In this document: one piece after another, positions 9,789 through 22,485 of the stretch | Layout: the number at the start of each line of letters is the position of its first letter | Position numbering within the stretch: position 1 is the first letter of the stretch | Assembly (NCBI GenBank): GCA_944474755.1 | Contig: OX104112.1 | Span: forward strand, 19,060,273 to 19,124,272 | Direction of reading: 5' to 3' | From: Limnoperna fortunei | Taxonomy: Eukaryota > Mollusca > Bivalvia > Mytilida > Modiolidae | Length of the DNA: 64,000 bases | Made by a program: the position numbers and the translations under genes | The notes under the pieces: model-generated | What the model was told of the DNA's origin: nothing | The model's input: only the letters and a program-made list of their open reading frames with translations | Database searches by the model: none

Positions 9789-11201
9789 CGTCAACATTTT
9801 GCAGACCACTTGAAAATTGATTTAATGATCTTTTTATGTACATCCTATGTGAATGTGTCTTATAGAAACCTTAAGACATCCATGGTACAAAATGTCTTTA
9901 CGACATGTGAAGAAACAACATTAATAATGGGATATAAAAACTTGGTGAAAAGACAAATAAACAGACAAAACAATAAAATTTCCCGCTACGGATCTGAAAG
10001 TGGAAGGCTTTCATAAAAAGATTCAATTGATGTCATTTGTCGCACTGTTGTGACCTTTATAATAGATCTCACGATGATCCGTTCTATTCTTATAACAATG
10101 CTAAACAAGCAGGACAAAAAAGTTACATTGACTTTAACTTTGTGTCTGTTTTCAAGGTAAAAGTTCATAAGGGGACAATGGCAAAGACCCAATGACTCTA
10201 TCATCATGCATTTATGAGTTATACGTGGAAAATCAATCATTTCATTTATAATGGGAGAAAACTCCTAAAAATATTGGAAATATCTCTTCTGCATATTTTC
10301 AAAGGATGAAAGGATAAATATTGAACATATCTTTTACTGTATTAGAAGAGTATTGAACAGCGATCTTAATTCATTACATGACATTGACCTTTTACCTTAA
10401 GTATCTCTTTTAATTCTTGAAAATATTAAGTATGCTTTATAACCAACATATAATGGGAGATATCCCTTATAAAATGTGAAATTAACACTTAACAAAGTTG
10501 CACACAACTAGACTAAATACTTTGTAAAAGGTTGCAAATCTTTTACGAAGTCAGACGAGAATTATATCTTTGTAGATTTGAATGATTATATATACATGTC
10601 AAAAGATTAATCTGTTAAAATATTACGTTGATCTTTGACACATATTAATGCATACAAGAGTTATAAGTAACCGTAAAAAATGAAACTTGTGAATCCTTAA
10701 CAATAAGTGTACTACACAAAGCCCCTTCTTGGGAATGGAAGTCCAACTGTATGCGGCAATTTATTATTGGAATGAATATAAAATCCCGATTGATTTGTTT
10801 TTTTTAAAAGAGCTGTTTATCGTTTCAGGTAGCATTAGTTTTATAACAAATCTCTCACACTTGTTATTTTCTAACTAAATACGAAAAAAATATGAAAATA
10901 CTCCAAATAAGCCACGGATCTTCATGTCAATAGATAAGTCATGATGCAATATCTCATAAATAAAGTCTAATCTAACAACCCAACAAAATTAATACAAATC
11001 GAGGAAAGGTATAAGCCTCTTTCGATTGATGACTTTGTGTCTTGATATCTTCTGTCACTTGTACCTGAAAATTAAAATTGACAGTGTTTATAATTTCAGT
11101 CTTCGAATATACCACGTTTTAAGTGTTATGACCTCACAAACATATATACTATTGAGACGCCTAAGTTTCTTAAAAAACGATGAACGGTTTTTTTTTCCAA
11201 G

Positions 11202-11230
<29 letters not shown>
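11202..11230. repeat. (TA)n microsatellite
   Basis: About 14 TA units follow a T-rich run. Confidence 0.85.
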
Positions 11231-11233
<3 letters not shown>

Positions 11234-11989
11234 CTGTATAAGTTTTGAGCAATGTTAAACAGAAGAATTGAGTTTCAAAAGTTGGGTACCGAAAAGAGTA
11301 ACTGTTTTACTGGTACACATAATTATAATTCTACCTAAAATCTAAAAAACAAAATCTCTTCTCAGCTGTTCATGTTAGGGTGTTTTTCTGCAAATTATCT
11401 GCACGCAACCAGTTGAATTCTGTTTTGCCGGAATATTTCTGTGACATTAAAATTAGTTTATATATAAGATCATACAAAGACTTGCCTGTTTTTTCTGTCT
11501 TTTGTTTCTACTTTAGTTACATTTTTCCTGAAATAAACAAAATCGCATGAAAAATCCAAATCATACAACCTAGCTTATACTGGCGTAAAAATACTTTCGG
11601 GGCATTTTAAGCAAACAATAACTAAACTTCCAACAAGATATGGCCATTTTTTCCGCTTTGGTTAGTTTCATTCCTAAAATAGATTACGAACGGTCAAGCG
11701 GAATCCAATAGTAGAAAACGAAATAAGTTTTTCTTTAGTCTCCATATAAAAGTCGAAGATTGGGATCTCCGCTACTTGTATTGAATACAAAACTTTACAA
11801 ACATGATAACAAACACCGAGCATCTAACAACAAACCTCAAACTCAACTTCTGACCACTATTTAAACAGCAATAAAACGGGGCTGAAACATTTAATGCTAC
11901 TTCCAATTCCATAACTGTAGATACTAAATATTTAACATGGTATTATGTAAAACTTACTGTATAAACTGCTTGCTAAGTTTATTAAAAAA

Positions 11990-13060
11990 ATCATACCATT
12001 TTTTATAATAGATTTTACCCTGTTAACACGTCAATTAGATAATAATTTACTCTCGGTAATTAAATGCTTAGTGCAAGTCCAGATAAGAACTTTCAACTTT
12101 GAAAATGTAGTTTTTGAAGTGGATAATTTTAGTTAATGTTGAAATTAGTGGTATAATTTATAAATTCACAATGGCGTCTAAATACTTCTGTAGTTTCGAA
12201 AAATAAGTCTTTACTTTTAAACGAGATATAACAATTTACAAACAATCTATCATTGAAGCTGTTGAAGTATGATAAATGATATTAAGCCTTGCAGTACAAC
12301 CACCGTTTTCTGCTATGACATCACCAGATGCTTAACGTTAAGATTTCAACCAAACTGACGTCTAATCTATGTTACAGTGAACTAGAATGTTATTTTACAG
12401 CTATGGTAAATAATTGTGCAGCTTGTTCGAAGAATTATCTCATTTCTTCCTATGAAGTTGAAGTTTATTGATTGGGCTACTGAGCACGAGATAAAGACCT
12501 TCAGTTCAACATCAGTGTTTAACCAATAGGAAATGAAAATGCAACTTAAATAACGTAGTTGATAGTCAGTCAATGACACTAAATGCGTTCAAATCAAGCA
12601 CGCTTAATAGGCAAGGATCTTAATGTCATATCCAATCGAAGCTTTTTAATGGTTCACAATTGCACTGTTGTCAATTTCATTACCTTTTAGGATCAAAATG
12701 GTTCGAAAAATTGTGTCTAAAGAGGAAAGGAATAGAGCTTAAATCTAATTGTACATAGCTTCTTTTATGAGTGTTAACCCGTACAGCTTCTGAAGTACAT
12801 TGGTTAAAAATATGTCGAATAGTTAGTCAACTCGGAGCTACAGGAAGAGTACGTGATTATCCCAGGAGCGTGTTGACGACAACGATTACGTCTTGTTCAT
12901 ATCAGAAACCAATATCAGACTGCCACGCCAACAGCAGAGGATCTTGTTTGCCCTCATAGTCATAAAGTCATTATAAGAAGATTTTATCTGTTGCGGGGAT
13001 CCATATAGTGGCCCTAGACATTGAATGCAGAGATTAAGTGCACATGCTCTAAATCAATTG
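11990..13060 (+). repeat. Oldest recognisable copy of the array unit (R0)
   Basis: The segment opens with the block GATTTTACCCTGTTAACACG, which recurs in all later units. CAGTACAACCACCG, a GGTAAATAATTGTGCA-like box and a Tc1-like N-terminal coding relic (12698 on) follow in the same order. In later units these parts are split between two half-units, whereas here they run together. R0 may therefore preserve the ancestral arrangement: the 5' part of a Tc1-like transposon. It is strongly diverged and has no block B or SINE-like element. Confidence 0.6.
12698..13055 (+). pseudogene. Tc1-like transposase relic (N-terminal DNA-binding part)
   Basis: A decayed frame starts with MVRKIVSKEERNRA and a stop, resembling the N-terminus of Tc1-like transposases. 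LGATGRVRDYPRS follows (the linker between the two helix-turn-helix domains), then, after a frameshift, RNQYQTATPTAE. A broken segment reads RRFYLL ... TLNA ... at about 12975-13045. Several stops and frameshifts are present and the catalytic domain is missing. An intact family member would be ~340 residues and bind its terminal inverted repeats. Homologous relics sit in every array unit, so this sequence is part of the array's ancestry. Confidence 0.65.
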
Positions 13061-13199
13061 ACTTTACATGAACGCGTTTTAAACTACCAATTATGCTAAA
13101 GGGATACAAGGTACAAATACAACATATCGCGTAATTTCATATAACATGACAATGTCTTGACATACTAAGATTAAACATGTCCGTGTTATATACAAACTA

Positions 13200-14269
13200 C
13201 TGTGAAAGTACTTTTAATTCGCATGCATCAAATTGTATGGTTTTGTGAAAAGTTATATGTTCGTGGGTTCTTAAATTTGGTTCCGGGTTTAAAAGTTCCA
13301 AAATGCAAAGAATTGAAGTTATCTGTAGTGATTAAAAAATGTTTATACACAATCCTTCCCATCGTTTATAATCAATATTACCTAATTATATAGACACAAC
13401 AATTAAATAACATGGTAACGCACGTGATGATGATTGTAATGCGTTTATTTGCCGTAATAATTGTGTTATTTGTAATTAAAATACAACATATTTTAATAGT
13501 TCACAAAGGTGAAACACATCTATTAAATGTTAAATTGTTTATTTTCATTTAAATAAAAACCTTAACAACAAGGAAATAAGTAAGGAATCTGAAATTTGGT
13601 ATTGCCTTAATTGATTAATTGCAATTAAAACACACATTGAGTCTAAATCATTTGGTAATTGCTTTCATTCCAAGTCATACTACCAAAAGGGTAATTTTGC
13701 CACCACATGTGCTAAGTAGCAATTGACAACTATTAATAAAGTGTTATTTTAAATCTGTAATTAAACATGTTGTGCTATAATCGGTATCATTAACAACATC
13801 TGTTTGTTTTATTGTGTCATTGATGTGTACGTATGAAGATAAAATAAGGTCATCCTCTGATTTTTATTTTGTTTTCATTTATATTTAAACGAAAACCAAA
13901 CTCGTGATTCTTCTACTTATTTTGCTAAATCTTAACATAAAAAAGAATACTTTATAATTCAACTCCATGACCGGAAGTCAATGTTTCTTTAGTCAAAATA
14001 AAATGATACTTAGATTTAATAAAACACATTTCAAACCTGAAACATGCAAACATATTAATTATAAATGGACGTTTAGGTAAGTAAACAATCGAATCAAGGC
14101 ATATATTACACAAACAAATAAATGGCAATCTTGTTTTATTCAGATGGTGGTTCCAAAGTCTCCATCTTTTAATAAACTTTAAGTAATAATTTAATTATTA
14201 ATTTCGTGGTTCGAGGCACCCACTAACACCACAAAACTTAATACCCTACAAATACCAAGTATTTCGCAG
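13200..14269 (-). mobile_element. Older copy of the TA-flanked CTGTGAAA element (about 1.07 kb)
   Basis: It starts CTGTGAAAGTACTT and ends ...TATTTCGCAG, flanked by TA at 13198-13199 and 14270-14271. Along its length it matches the reverse complement of the 937-bp element at 25573-26509. Shared blocks include TTGAGTCTA, AAGTAGCAAT-like sequence, GTGTCATTGAT, a GACCGGAAGTC core and a TTAATTTCGTG-GTTCGAGG-type end. No transposase frame is visible. The TA duplication suits a Tc1/mariner-mobilised non-autonomous element, but the superfamily is inference. Confidence 0.7.
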
Positions 14270-14271
14270 TA

Positions 14272-14749
14272 TATGTAAGCAGGACTGTGTGTTAAAATAA
14301 TTAATAATTAAGTGTTTACCTGCTACACTCTTGTGAGCTGATATATTATAAAAAGAATAACAAAAACTAGCTATAAACAAGATGAGTGTAATAAACATTA
14401 TCGCTCTTTGCAGTATTTTCCTATGATCTTTGTGTGAGATATTATTCCATCTCACTATACAAGCGTGAGATGGGCCCATCTCAGCTCGCTGTAAAGACGT
14501 CGTTAAGTAAACACTGTGACGTCTCAATGTTACAAAACAGCGATAAACAGATTACTTACGTTTTATGAAACTCGATGCATTTTCTCCTCATCTCATCTCA
14601 GGGCTATCACCCTTCGATAAGATATGGACAAGAAAACGCATCTCGTTTCAAAAAACGTAAATAATCTATAAATATCAAAACTAATTATGTAACGATATAT
14701 AAACATAAAATGGCAATTTGGATGTTTTAGAATAAGTGGTTAACAGTTA
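14272..14749. other. Non-coding DNA with a perfect 18-bp palindrome
   Basis: No gene is recognised. TGAGATGGGCCCATCTCA at 14466-14483 is a perfect palindrome in an otherwise AT-rich segment that also carries several CATCTC repeats (14570-14600). Confidence 0.6.
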
Positions 14750-16365
14750 AGATCTCTGTCCATACTACAGTATCGAAATTTTGACAATTAACCAATGATG
14801 ACTCTTGTTATAGAATCACAGATCAAACCATTCTGACTGAATCATTCATTGTTTGGATGTTGGGATTACGTCCAGCGGTCAGTATTCCAGCTATAATTAG
14901 GACGAAATAAGTTATCACACAATAACTTTACGGGAAAAGAGGTGGGACATTAGGAACACACCTTCGCCACTGGATAAGTATAGAGTATTTGGTAAGGGTG
15001 GATAATTTAGCCTATTGTGGAGTCTTCAATGACCCTACTCTTTTTCGAAATATACAAACCGGGTTCTTATTTTGCATAAAGCGTGACACTCTGTAGATAC
15101 GTAACCCACTGTAGTCCACTGTAAGGCATTCCGTTTCATGACCTGACCCCCCCCCCTCACACCGAGCGGGTCTCCCCTATCCGCCACCTGTGGACGCGCT
15201 GGGCTGCTGTGTTGGTCGAGCACTGGAAACCCTCCCACTATGGTCCGGCGAAGAAGAGACAATAACAACATCCCAGTTGTTAGGATGGTATGTAAGCGAA
15301 ACTTATTGAATGAAGTGCGCGTTCATTTAATTGTTGAAGAAATTTATTATATTTGTTATGATAGACTTTACCCTGTTAACACTTCACTTAGATAATAATT
15401 TACTATCGATAATTAATAACTACGTGCAAGAAAACCCTTGAACTTTAAACTCTGAAAATGTAACTTTTTAGCAGATAATTGCAGTTATCGCCTATGTATG
15501 TAATTTAGGGATCGAAAACAAGTATGTTAAGTTCTCTTCTTTGAGTTATTCTTGAGGCCTAGTTCTTGATTGAGGCATTCAAGTCCCAGTTTTGATATCT
15601 ACCTTATTTTAACAGCACCCATTTTGTTTTTATTTATATTTAGATGCATTGAAATCTATAAAACATATCTACATGTATCATATCAAAAATGTTAAGCATA
15701 AACACGTCCTGATAAAATAACCTTTCCACTCAAAGTGGTATAGGTAATCTACGACAGAGGAAAATACACTCAATTCTTAAGACTAACAAAATTGACGTCC
15801 AATAAAAAATGTGAAAGTAAATCTGTTTTCATAAACTAATACAATAAGGTGTCATTGATGGCAAATAATTGAGCACGTTTGCTTGCGGATTCATTTTATT
15901 TATTCATATGAAGCCGAAGTCAATGCTGGGCTTTTAAGTATATAAGAGAAAGTCCGTCAGTTTCAAGCGCTATTTGAAGTTGTACGCTAATCACTTGATT
16001 TTTCAAATGAAAAGTGATTGCTACATCACATTTTCAATCTTCACAATAACACTGAAATACATTTTATTACCTATATATAATTGATAAATGTCGCCAAAAC
16101 GATGGTCTTAGTTTGATATGGGCAGAACGAAACTGATAACAAGAGCTCATTCTCAGTGTCCCAACGCAAAGCAATTTTGAGCTTAGGGGTAAAATAAATG
16201 GTGTTTAATTAGCCGATTCGGATTTATAGGAAGAATACGTAATCGTTTCAGGATTGGATTAAAAGACTGACGTCGCATACATCTTTGCTATAGCTGTATA
16301 ATATAATGCGGTAGTTTTGGCTGAGACAGAAAGGTACATATATTGACACACAACGTATAGGTCGA
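14750..16365 (+). repeat. Diverged array unit U-1 (partial)
   Basis: In order this holds an ATTTTGACAATTAACCAAT...-like lead, a SINE-like element (about 14857-15295, minus strand), the GACTTTACCCTGTTAACAC block (15363 on), the GGCAAATAATTGAGCA and GCCGAAGTCAATG boxes, and a Tc1 N-terminal relic (about 16102-16365, with FIGRIRNRFRIG in a broken frame). It is clearly homologous to later units but much more diverged. A C-run at about 15145-15154 lies inside the SINE-like part. Confidence 0.7.
14857..15295 (-). mobile_element. SINE-like element (GATT-tail family), full-length diverged copy
   Basis: It matches the SINE-like segment of later units over ~440 bp, from GTCCAGCGGTCAGTATT through TTAGGACGA, a GGGTGGATAATTTAGCC box, CTATCCGCCACCTG and ATGGTCCGGCG to GTTGTTAGGATGGTATG. 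Here the GATT end is decayed to GACTGAATCATTCATTG. No A/B boxes are convincing, so the class is uncertain: non-autonomous SINE-like element or LINE 3' end. Confidence 0.5.
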
Positions 16366-19009
16366 CGTCTAATGATTAAAGAATTCAACCAAATTGAAGT
16401 CCAATAAAAATATGAAAGTAAAAATATAAATGTGTTTCAATGAACAAATAATCTATTTTTATCCATGGTAAATAATTATGCACATTCTCCGATGATTTGT
16501 ATGATTTATTCAAATGAAGCCGAAGTTATCGACATGATATAAGATACAGGAAGATAGAGTCCATCAGTTTCACACAAGTCTTTATCCAATGAATGATGAA
16601 AACAAGAAATTTCGACAATACACCAAATAATAATCTTGTATTCGAATCACACATCGAACCATTCTGATTGATTGATTGATGATTGGTTGATGATTGATTG
16701 ATTGATTAGTTGATTGATTGATTTGATGCTTGTTGTACCTCCGGCGAGCAGTATGTCAGCTATATTCAGGAAGAGAATAAGTTAACAAATATTAAATCAA
16801 CGGACTAGGGGGTGGGAAATCGGGAACAAACGTTCGAATGCCACTGTAAGAATGGAGTATTGCGTATTGGGGTGGAGAATTTAGCCTTTTGTAACCGCTA
16901 CAATGAGCCTACACTTTTTTGAAATCTACACAATGGCTCTTTATTGTTCAATGCACTCTCAGAAATCGTTACGCACTTTGATCCGTGTCAGGCTAACCGG
17001 ATTATGACGTGATATCCAGATGGTCTACTCTATCCGCAACTTGGGGATGCGCTTTGCAGTTCTGTTTGTTGAACACTGAGAACGCTACTAGTATGGTCAG
17101 AAGCGAACCATTCAGAAGTAACGAGTTAGTGTAAAAAGAAAGTATACAATGGTCGACAAAGAGACAAGAACACAGTTGTAAGGATGGTATGTAAGTGAAT
17201 CTAATTGAACGTTAATTTAATTGCTTAAAAATTTTTCTATTTGTTATTATAGATTTTACCCTGTTAAAACGTCAAAAAGATAATAATTTACTCTCGGTAA
17301 TTAAATACTATGAGCATGTCAAGCTTGTACTTTAACTTTGAAAATGCCACTTTATGAGTGGATAATTGTAGTTATCGTTTAGTTAGATTGATATAATATT
17401 TAAATATTCAATAATGTTAAGAAGAAATCTTAATCTTTAAAATTCGAGAAAGGCTCTTATGTTTCTCTTAACCAAAGACGACTTCAATCTGTTGTTCCGC
17501 ACACATAAGGTGTTTTGTTAAAGAGAGATCACAATTCAAATAGAAAACATCGATTATGGAAGCTTACCGTTAAGACTCTAATCAAATAAAACATATGAAA
17601 TTAAATCTGTTTAAATGAACAAATATAATATTTTGTCATTGATGGGAAATAATTGCGCATGTTTTTTGCGGATTCATTCATGTTATATATTCATATGAAG
17701 CCGAAGTCTATGATGGACTTTTAAAGATATGAGACAAATTCCTTCAGTTTCAAGGGTTTACCGAATGAATGATCAATATGCAATTTAAATTACATCATGT
17801 GAAGTTGTAACCTAGTCACACGATTTTTCAAATGAGATGTGAAAACTACATCACATTTTGATTCCTAACAATAACAGTGAAATAAATTTAATTACATATA
17901 ATTTCCAAAATGTCAAAACAACTATGGTCTTAATTTAATAAGGACAGAACAAAACTGATAACAAGACTTCACTCTCAGTGACCGTCGAATAGCAATTTGA
18001 AGCCTAGGCGTAAAATAAATGTTGATTCGTCTGCGCCTCGGTGCTACAAGAAGAATACGTGATAGTATCAGTATTGGGTTAAACGATTGATGTGGCATAC
18101 GTGTTAGCAATAGCAGTAGTTTCGGTTGAGACTGTAAGGCCCGAAACTTATAGCTGGACGTTGAATGGATTTAGTACGCGCACATGCACCAAACCCTTTC
18201 AGCTCCTATTCTTTAAATATGCGTCGGGATGAACAAAAATGTATATTCCGAATTCGAAATCAATGCCAATATCGTGACGTATTATAAGAACAAATGTTAT
18301 AAATACACTCTATTTATTGGAGATAGTTGATTTGCCTATTGAGTTATAAAACCGGTAAGGGTTATAATAAAATATAGTCAAGGCCGTTTCAGCATTCTTT
18401 CAAATGCACCCTGTAAGTAACATACCTTTTATAAAGAGATCAAAATTAAAACAACTGACTAATTATTATCAGCTTCAATAATGTCAAATTATTGATATAT
18501 AAAACTGATAAATAATACTTTCCTGACAAATATGTCTCTTTAAATGTATTAAGCAAACATAGATATGAGTTGATCTTATTGTCTGAAAATAAATAGATCA
18601 AAACTTGACATCTATACCATGTCGTGTGTAATTACGTTAAAATAGTTTTCCCGTTTCGACGTTCTTTTGATGAGACCTGTAAGCGATATATCTTTATAAA
18701 ATATCACGATTTAAACAAACATCATTGTAATTTCTGAACAAGGTTAGTGTTCTTTACAAATTGTATTCAATAATATAACTTGTGTTTAGTACTATCTGAA
18801 GGTAAATTTTCTTACCAGTCTATTTCCTGATTTCTGAAAATCAATTTGTTTTATTTTAGAATATCTTGACTAACTGTCTTTTTACTTGATATAATGTGCT
18901 TATTGAAAGAAATGTTATCTTTTTGTAGGAATACCTTATTAATAATCGAATGATTGATCAGTAATTGTTATGATCAGCTTCAATTATGTAATATATCAGC
19001 TATGTACCA
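16366..19009 (+). repeat. Diverged array unit U0
   Basis: It begins at a junction into AAGAATTCAACCAAATTG. It then holds a GATT microsatellite (about 16665-16725), a SINE-like element (16726-17196, minus), the TTTTACCCTGTTAAAACGTCA block (17252), a Tc1 relic (17923-18191, with RLGATRRIRDSISIG in a broken frame), a CGTTTCGACGTTC box and the lead-in to the next unit. From here rightward the similarity between units is high. Confidence 0.75.
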
Positions 19010-22000
19010 ATGATAATCAAGGTAATAACAAAATACCAAACAAAAAGGAAACCGTTAAAAGACAATCCACAAAGTCTAAGAAATCAACAAACTCGACAAA
19101 CAACACCAAAAAATGAAGAAACTACAGCAATTTTCCCGACTTGGTATAACCATTTCAAACGAAATGTAGGAGCAACTAGGTTTAATGGCATGCCAAACCT
19201 AGTTTCTTTTTAGTTCGTGTTTAAAACAGATTGAGTATCGTAAACAAATTGTCAATAACAGATGTATCCGATGATAATCGCTGTCTAATTAGCCCAATAG
19301 CTTCTGAGAAGGTTTTGTGAAACCTGTTGCATAAGCTGCACGTTCATTAAATTGTTGAAGGAAATCATTCTATATTTCATGTTAGATTTTACCCAGTTAA
19401 CAAGTCACTTAGATTATTTATTTAATCTCGGTCATTAAATACTACGTGCAAGTCAAGACCATGAACTTTAAAGTTGAAAATGTAAATTTTGAAGTACAAG
19501 ATAATTTTAGATAATGTCGAGGAAATGTTGTATAATTTATAAATACACAATAGCGTTTAAATATGTCTCTCTCGCGAAAAACAGTCTAAATTTAAAAGAG
19601 ATATAACAATTTACAAACTAAACGGTTATGGAAGCTATTGAAATTATGCTAAATGAAAATATGACTTGCAGCACAACCAACGTTTAAGAATTCAACCAAA
19701 TTGAAGTCCAATAAAAATATGAAAGTAAAAATATAAATGTGTTACAATGAACACATAATCTATTTTTATCCATGGTAAATAATTATTCACATTCTCCGAT
19801 GATTTGTATGATTTATTCACATGAAGCCGAAGTTATCGACATGATATAAAATACAGGAGATAGAGTCCATCATTTTCACACAAGTCTTTATCCAGTGAAT
19901 GATGAAAAAAAGAAATTTCAACAATACACCAAATATTAATTTTGTATTCGAATCACACATCGAACCATTCTGATTGATTGATGATTGATTTGTTGAATGC
20001 TTGTTGTACCTCCGGCGAGCAGTATGTCAGCTATATTCAGGAAGAGAATAAGTAAACAAACATTAAATCAACGGACAAAGGGGTGGGAAATAGTTAAGAA
20101 ACGTTTGACTGCCACTGTAAGAATGGAGTATTGCGTATTGGAGTGGAGAATTTAGCCTTTTGTAGCCGCTACAATGAGCCTACACTTTTTTTGAAATCTA
20201 CACAAAGGCTCTTTATCTTTCAATGCACTCTCAGAAATTTTTGCCCACTTTGATCCGTGTCAGGCTAACCGTATTATGAAGTGATAACGAGATGGTCTAC
20301 CCTATCCGCCACTTGAGGACGTGCTTTGCAGCTCTGTGGGTTGAAAACTGAGAACGCTCCTAGTATGGTCCGAAGCGAACCATTCAGAAGTAACGAGTTA
20401 GTGTAAAAAGAAACTATACAATTGTCGACAAAGAGACAAGAACACATTTGTAAGGATGATATGCAAGTGAAACTAATTGAACGTTAATTTAATTGCTGAA
20501 AAATTAATTCTATTTGTTATTATAGATTTCACCCTGTTAAACGTCAGATAATAATTTACTCTCGGTAATGATACTATGAGCATGTCAAGCTTGTACATTA
20601 AACTTTGAAAATGCCACTTTATGAGTGGATAATTGTAGTTATCGTTAAGGTAAATCACAATTTAAATAGAAAACAACGATTATGGAAACTGTTTTAAGTA
20701 TATGAAAAGATAATATGCCTTGTAGAACAGCAACCATTTTCGGTCATGAATTGACCAGATGTTTGGCGTTAAGACTGTAACCAAATAAAAAATATGAAAT
20801 TAAATCTGTTTTAATGAACTAATATAATATTTTGTCATTGATGGGAAATAATTGCGCATGTTTGTTTGCGGATTCATATTATATATTCATATGAAGCCGA
20901 AGTCAATGATGGGCTTTTAAAGATATGAGAAAAATTCCTTCAGTTTCAAGTGTTTAACGAATGAATGATACGTATCCAATTTAAATTACGTCATGTGAAG
21001 TTGTAAGCTAGTCACACGATTTTTCAAATGAGATGTGAAAACTACATCACATTTTGATTCCGAACAATTACACTGAAATAAATTTAATTTTATATAATTT
21101 CGAAAAAGTCACAAAACTATGGTCTTAATTTAATAAAGGCAGAACGAAACTGATAACAAGACTTCACTCTCAGTGACCCGTCGAATAGCAATTTGAAGCT
21201 TAGGTGTAAAATAAATGAATGTTGATTCGTCTGCGCCTCGGTGCTACAAGAAGAATACGTGATAGTATCAGTATTGGGTTAAATGATTGATTTGGCATAC
21301 GTGTTAGCAATAGCAGTAGTTTCGGTTGAGACAGTAAGGCCCGAAACTTTTACCTGGACGTTGAATGGATTTAGTACGCGCACATGCACCAAACCCTTTC
21401 AGCTCCTATTATTTAAATATGCGTCGGGATGAACAAAAATGTATATTCCGAATTCGAAATCAATGCCAATATCGTGACGTATTATTACAACAAATGTTTT
21501 AAATACACTCTATTTAGTGGAGATATTTGATTTGCCTAGTGAGTTATTAAACCGGTAAAGGTTATAATAAACTATAGTCAAGGCCGTTTCGGCATTCTTT
21601 CAAATAGACCCTGTAAGTAACATACCTTCTATAAAGAGATTAAAATTAACACAACTGACATCTGTTATTTTAATATTAAATAAGTTAATAACTAGTTGCG
21701 ATTTGTATTCAATAATATAACATATTTTTAAAAGTTAATATTTCCTACCTGCTGCTAGTATGCCAATTTCTGAAATCGAAATCGAAATTGTTCATTTTAA
21801 ATATCTGCGAGAACTGTCAAATTACCTGATACCACATATTTATTAGAAGAATGTTATCTTTATCTAAGAGAACCTTGTCAATATATGGTTGATTGATTGA
21901 TTGATTGATTGACTGCCTAATTATTATCAGCTTCAATAATGTCAACTTATTGATATATAAAACTGATAAATAATACTTTACTGACAAATATGTCTCTTTA

Positions 22001-22485
22001 AATGTATTAAGCAAACATAGATATGAGTTGATCTCGTTGTCTGAAAATAAATAGATCAAAACTTGACATCTATACCAAGTCGTGTGTAATTACGTTAAAA
22101 TAGTTTTCCCGTTTCGACGTTCTTTTGATGAGACCTGTAAGCGATATATCTAAGCGATATATCTTTTTAAATATATCACGATTTAAACAAACATCACTGT
22201 TATTTCTGAACTAACAGGTTAGTGTTCTTTAGAAATTGTATTCAATAATATAACTTGTGTTTAGTACTATATGAAGGTAAATTTTCTTAACTGTCTATTT
22301 CCTGATTTCTGAAATTCAATTTGTTTTATTTTAGAATATCTTGACTAACTGTCTTTTTACTTGATATAATGTGCTTATTTAAAGAAATGTTATCTTTTTG
22401 TAGGAATACCTTATTAATAATCGAATGATTGATCAGTAATTGATTATGATCGGCTTCAATTATGTAATATATCAGCTATGTACCA
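19010..22485 (+). repeat. Array unit U1 (about 3.48 kb)
   Basis: Layout: an anchor block (ATGATAATCAAGG..., about 300 bp), a first TTTTACCCAGTTAACAAGTCA block (19386), a GATT tract, a SINE-like element (19997-20468, minus), a second TTTCACCCTGTTAAACGTC block (20526), a Tc1 relic (21119-21390), a short GATT tract (21889-21912) and the lead-out. The two TTTTACCC blocks are followed by homologous sequence, so each unit contains an internal duplication. U1 carries the variants GATACGTATCCAA and TTTCGAAAAAGTC, which reappear at the start of amplicons 2-4. No real gene is present. Confidence 0.85.

Larger units (their letters stand above)
9662..11985. other. AT-rich non-coding DNA
   Basis: No gene is recognised. 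TA microsatellites lie at 9751-9788 and 11202-11230. A small inverted repeat (ATCGTTA ... TAACGAT, 7-nt loop) lies at 9686-9706. The small open frames at 9810-10016, 9986-10240 (minus) and 11026-11241 have no domain or codon pattern suggesting real genes. Confidence 0.55.

Noticed and set aside
15035..15271. 78-codon minus-strand frame rich in Arg/Gly
   Set aside because: It lies entirely within the SINE-like element copy and includes its C-run; no domain.
19010..19213. Conserved small frame beginning MIIKVITKYQT in nine units
   Set aside because: Conservation follows from the repeat array. Several copies start with GTG, differ at the C-terminus or are frameshifted, and the sequence is lysine/threonine-rich low complexity in an A-rich block. 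No evidence of a real protein.
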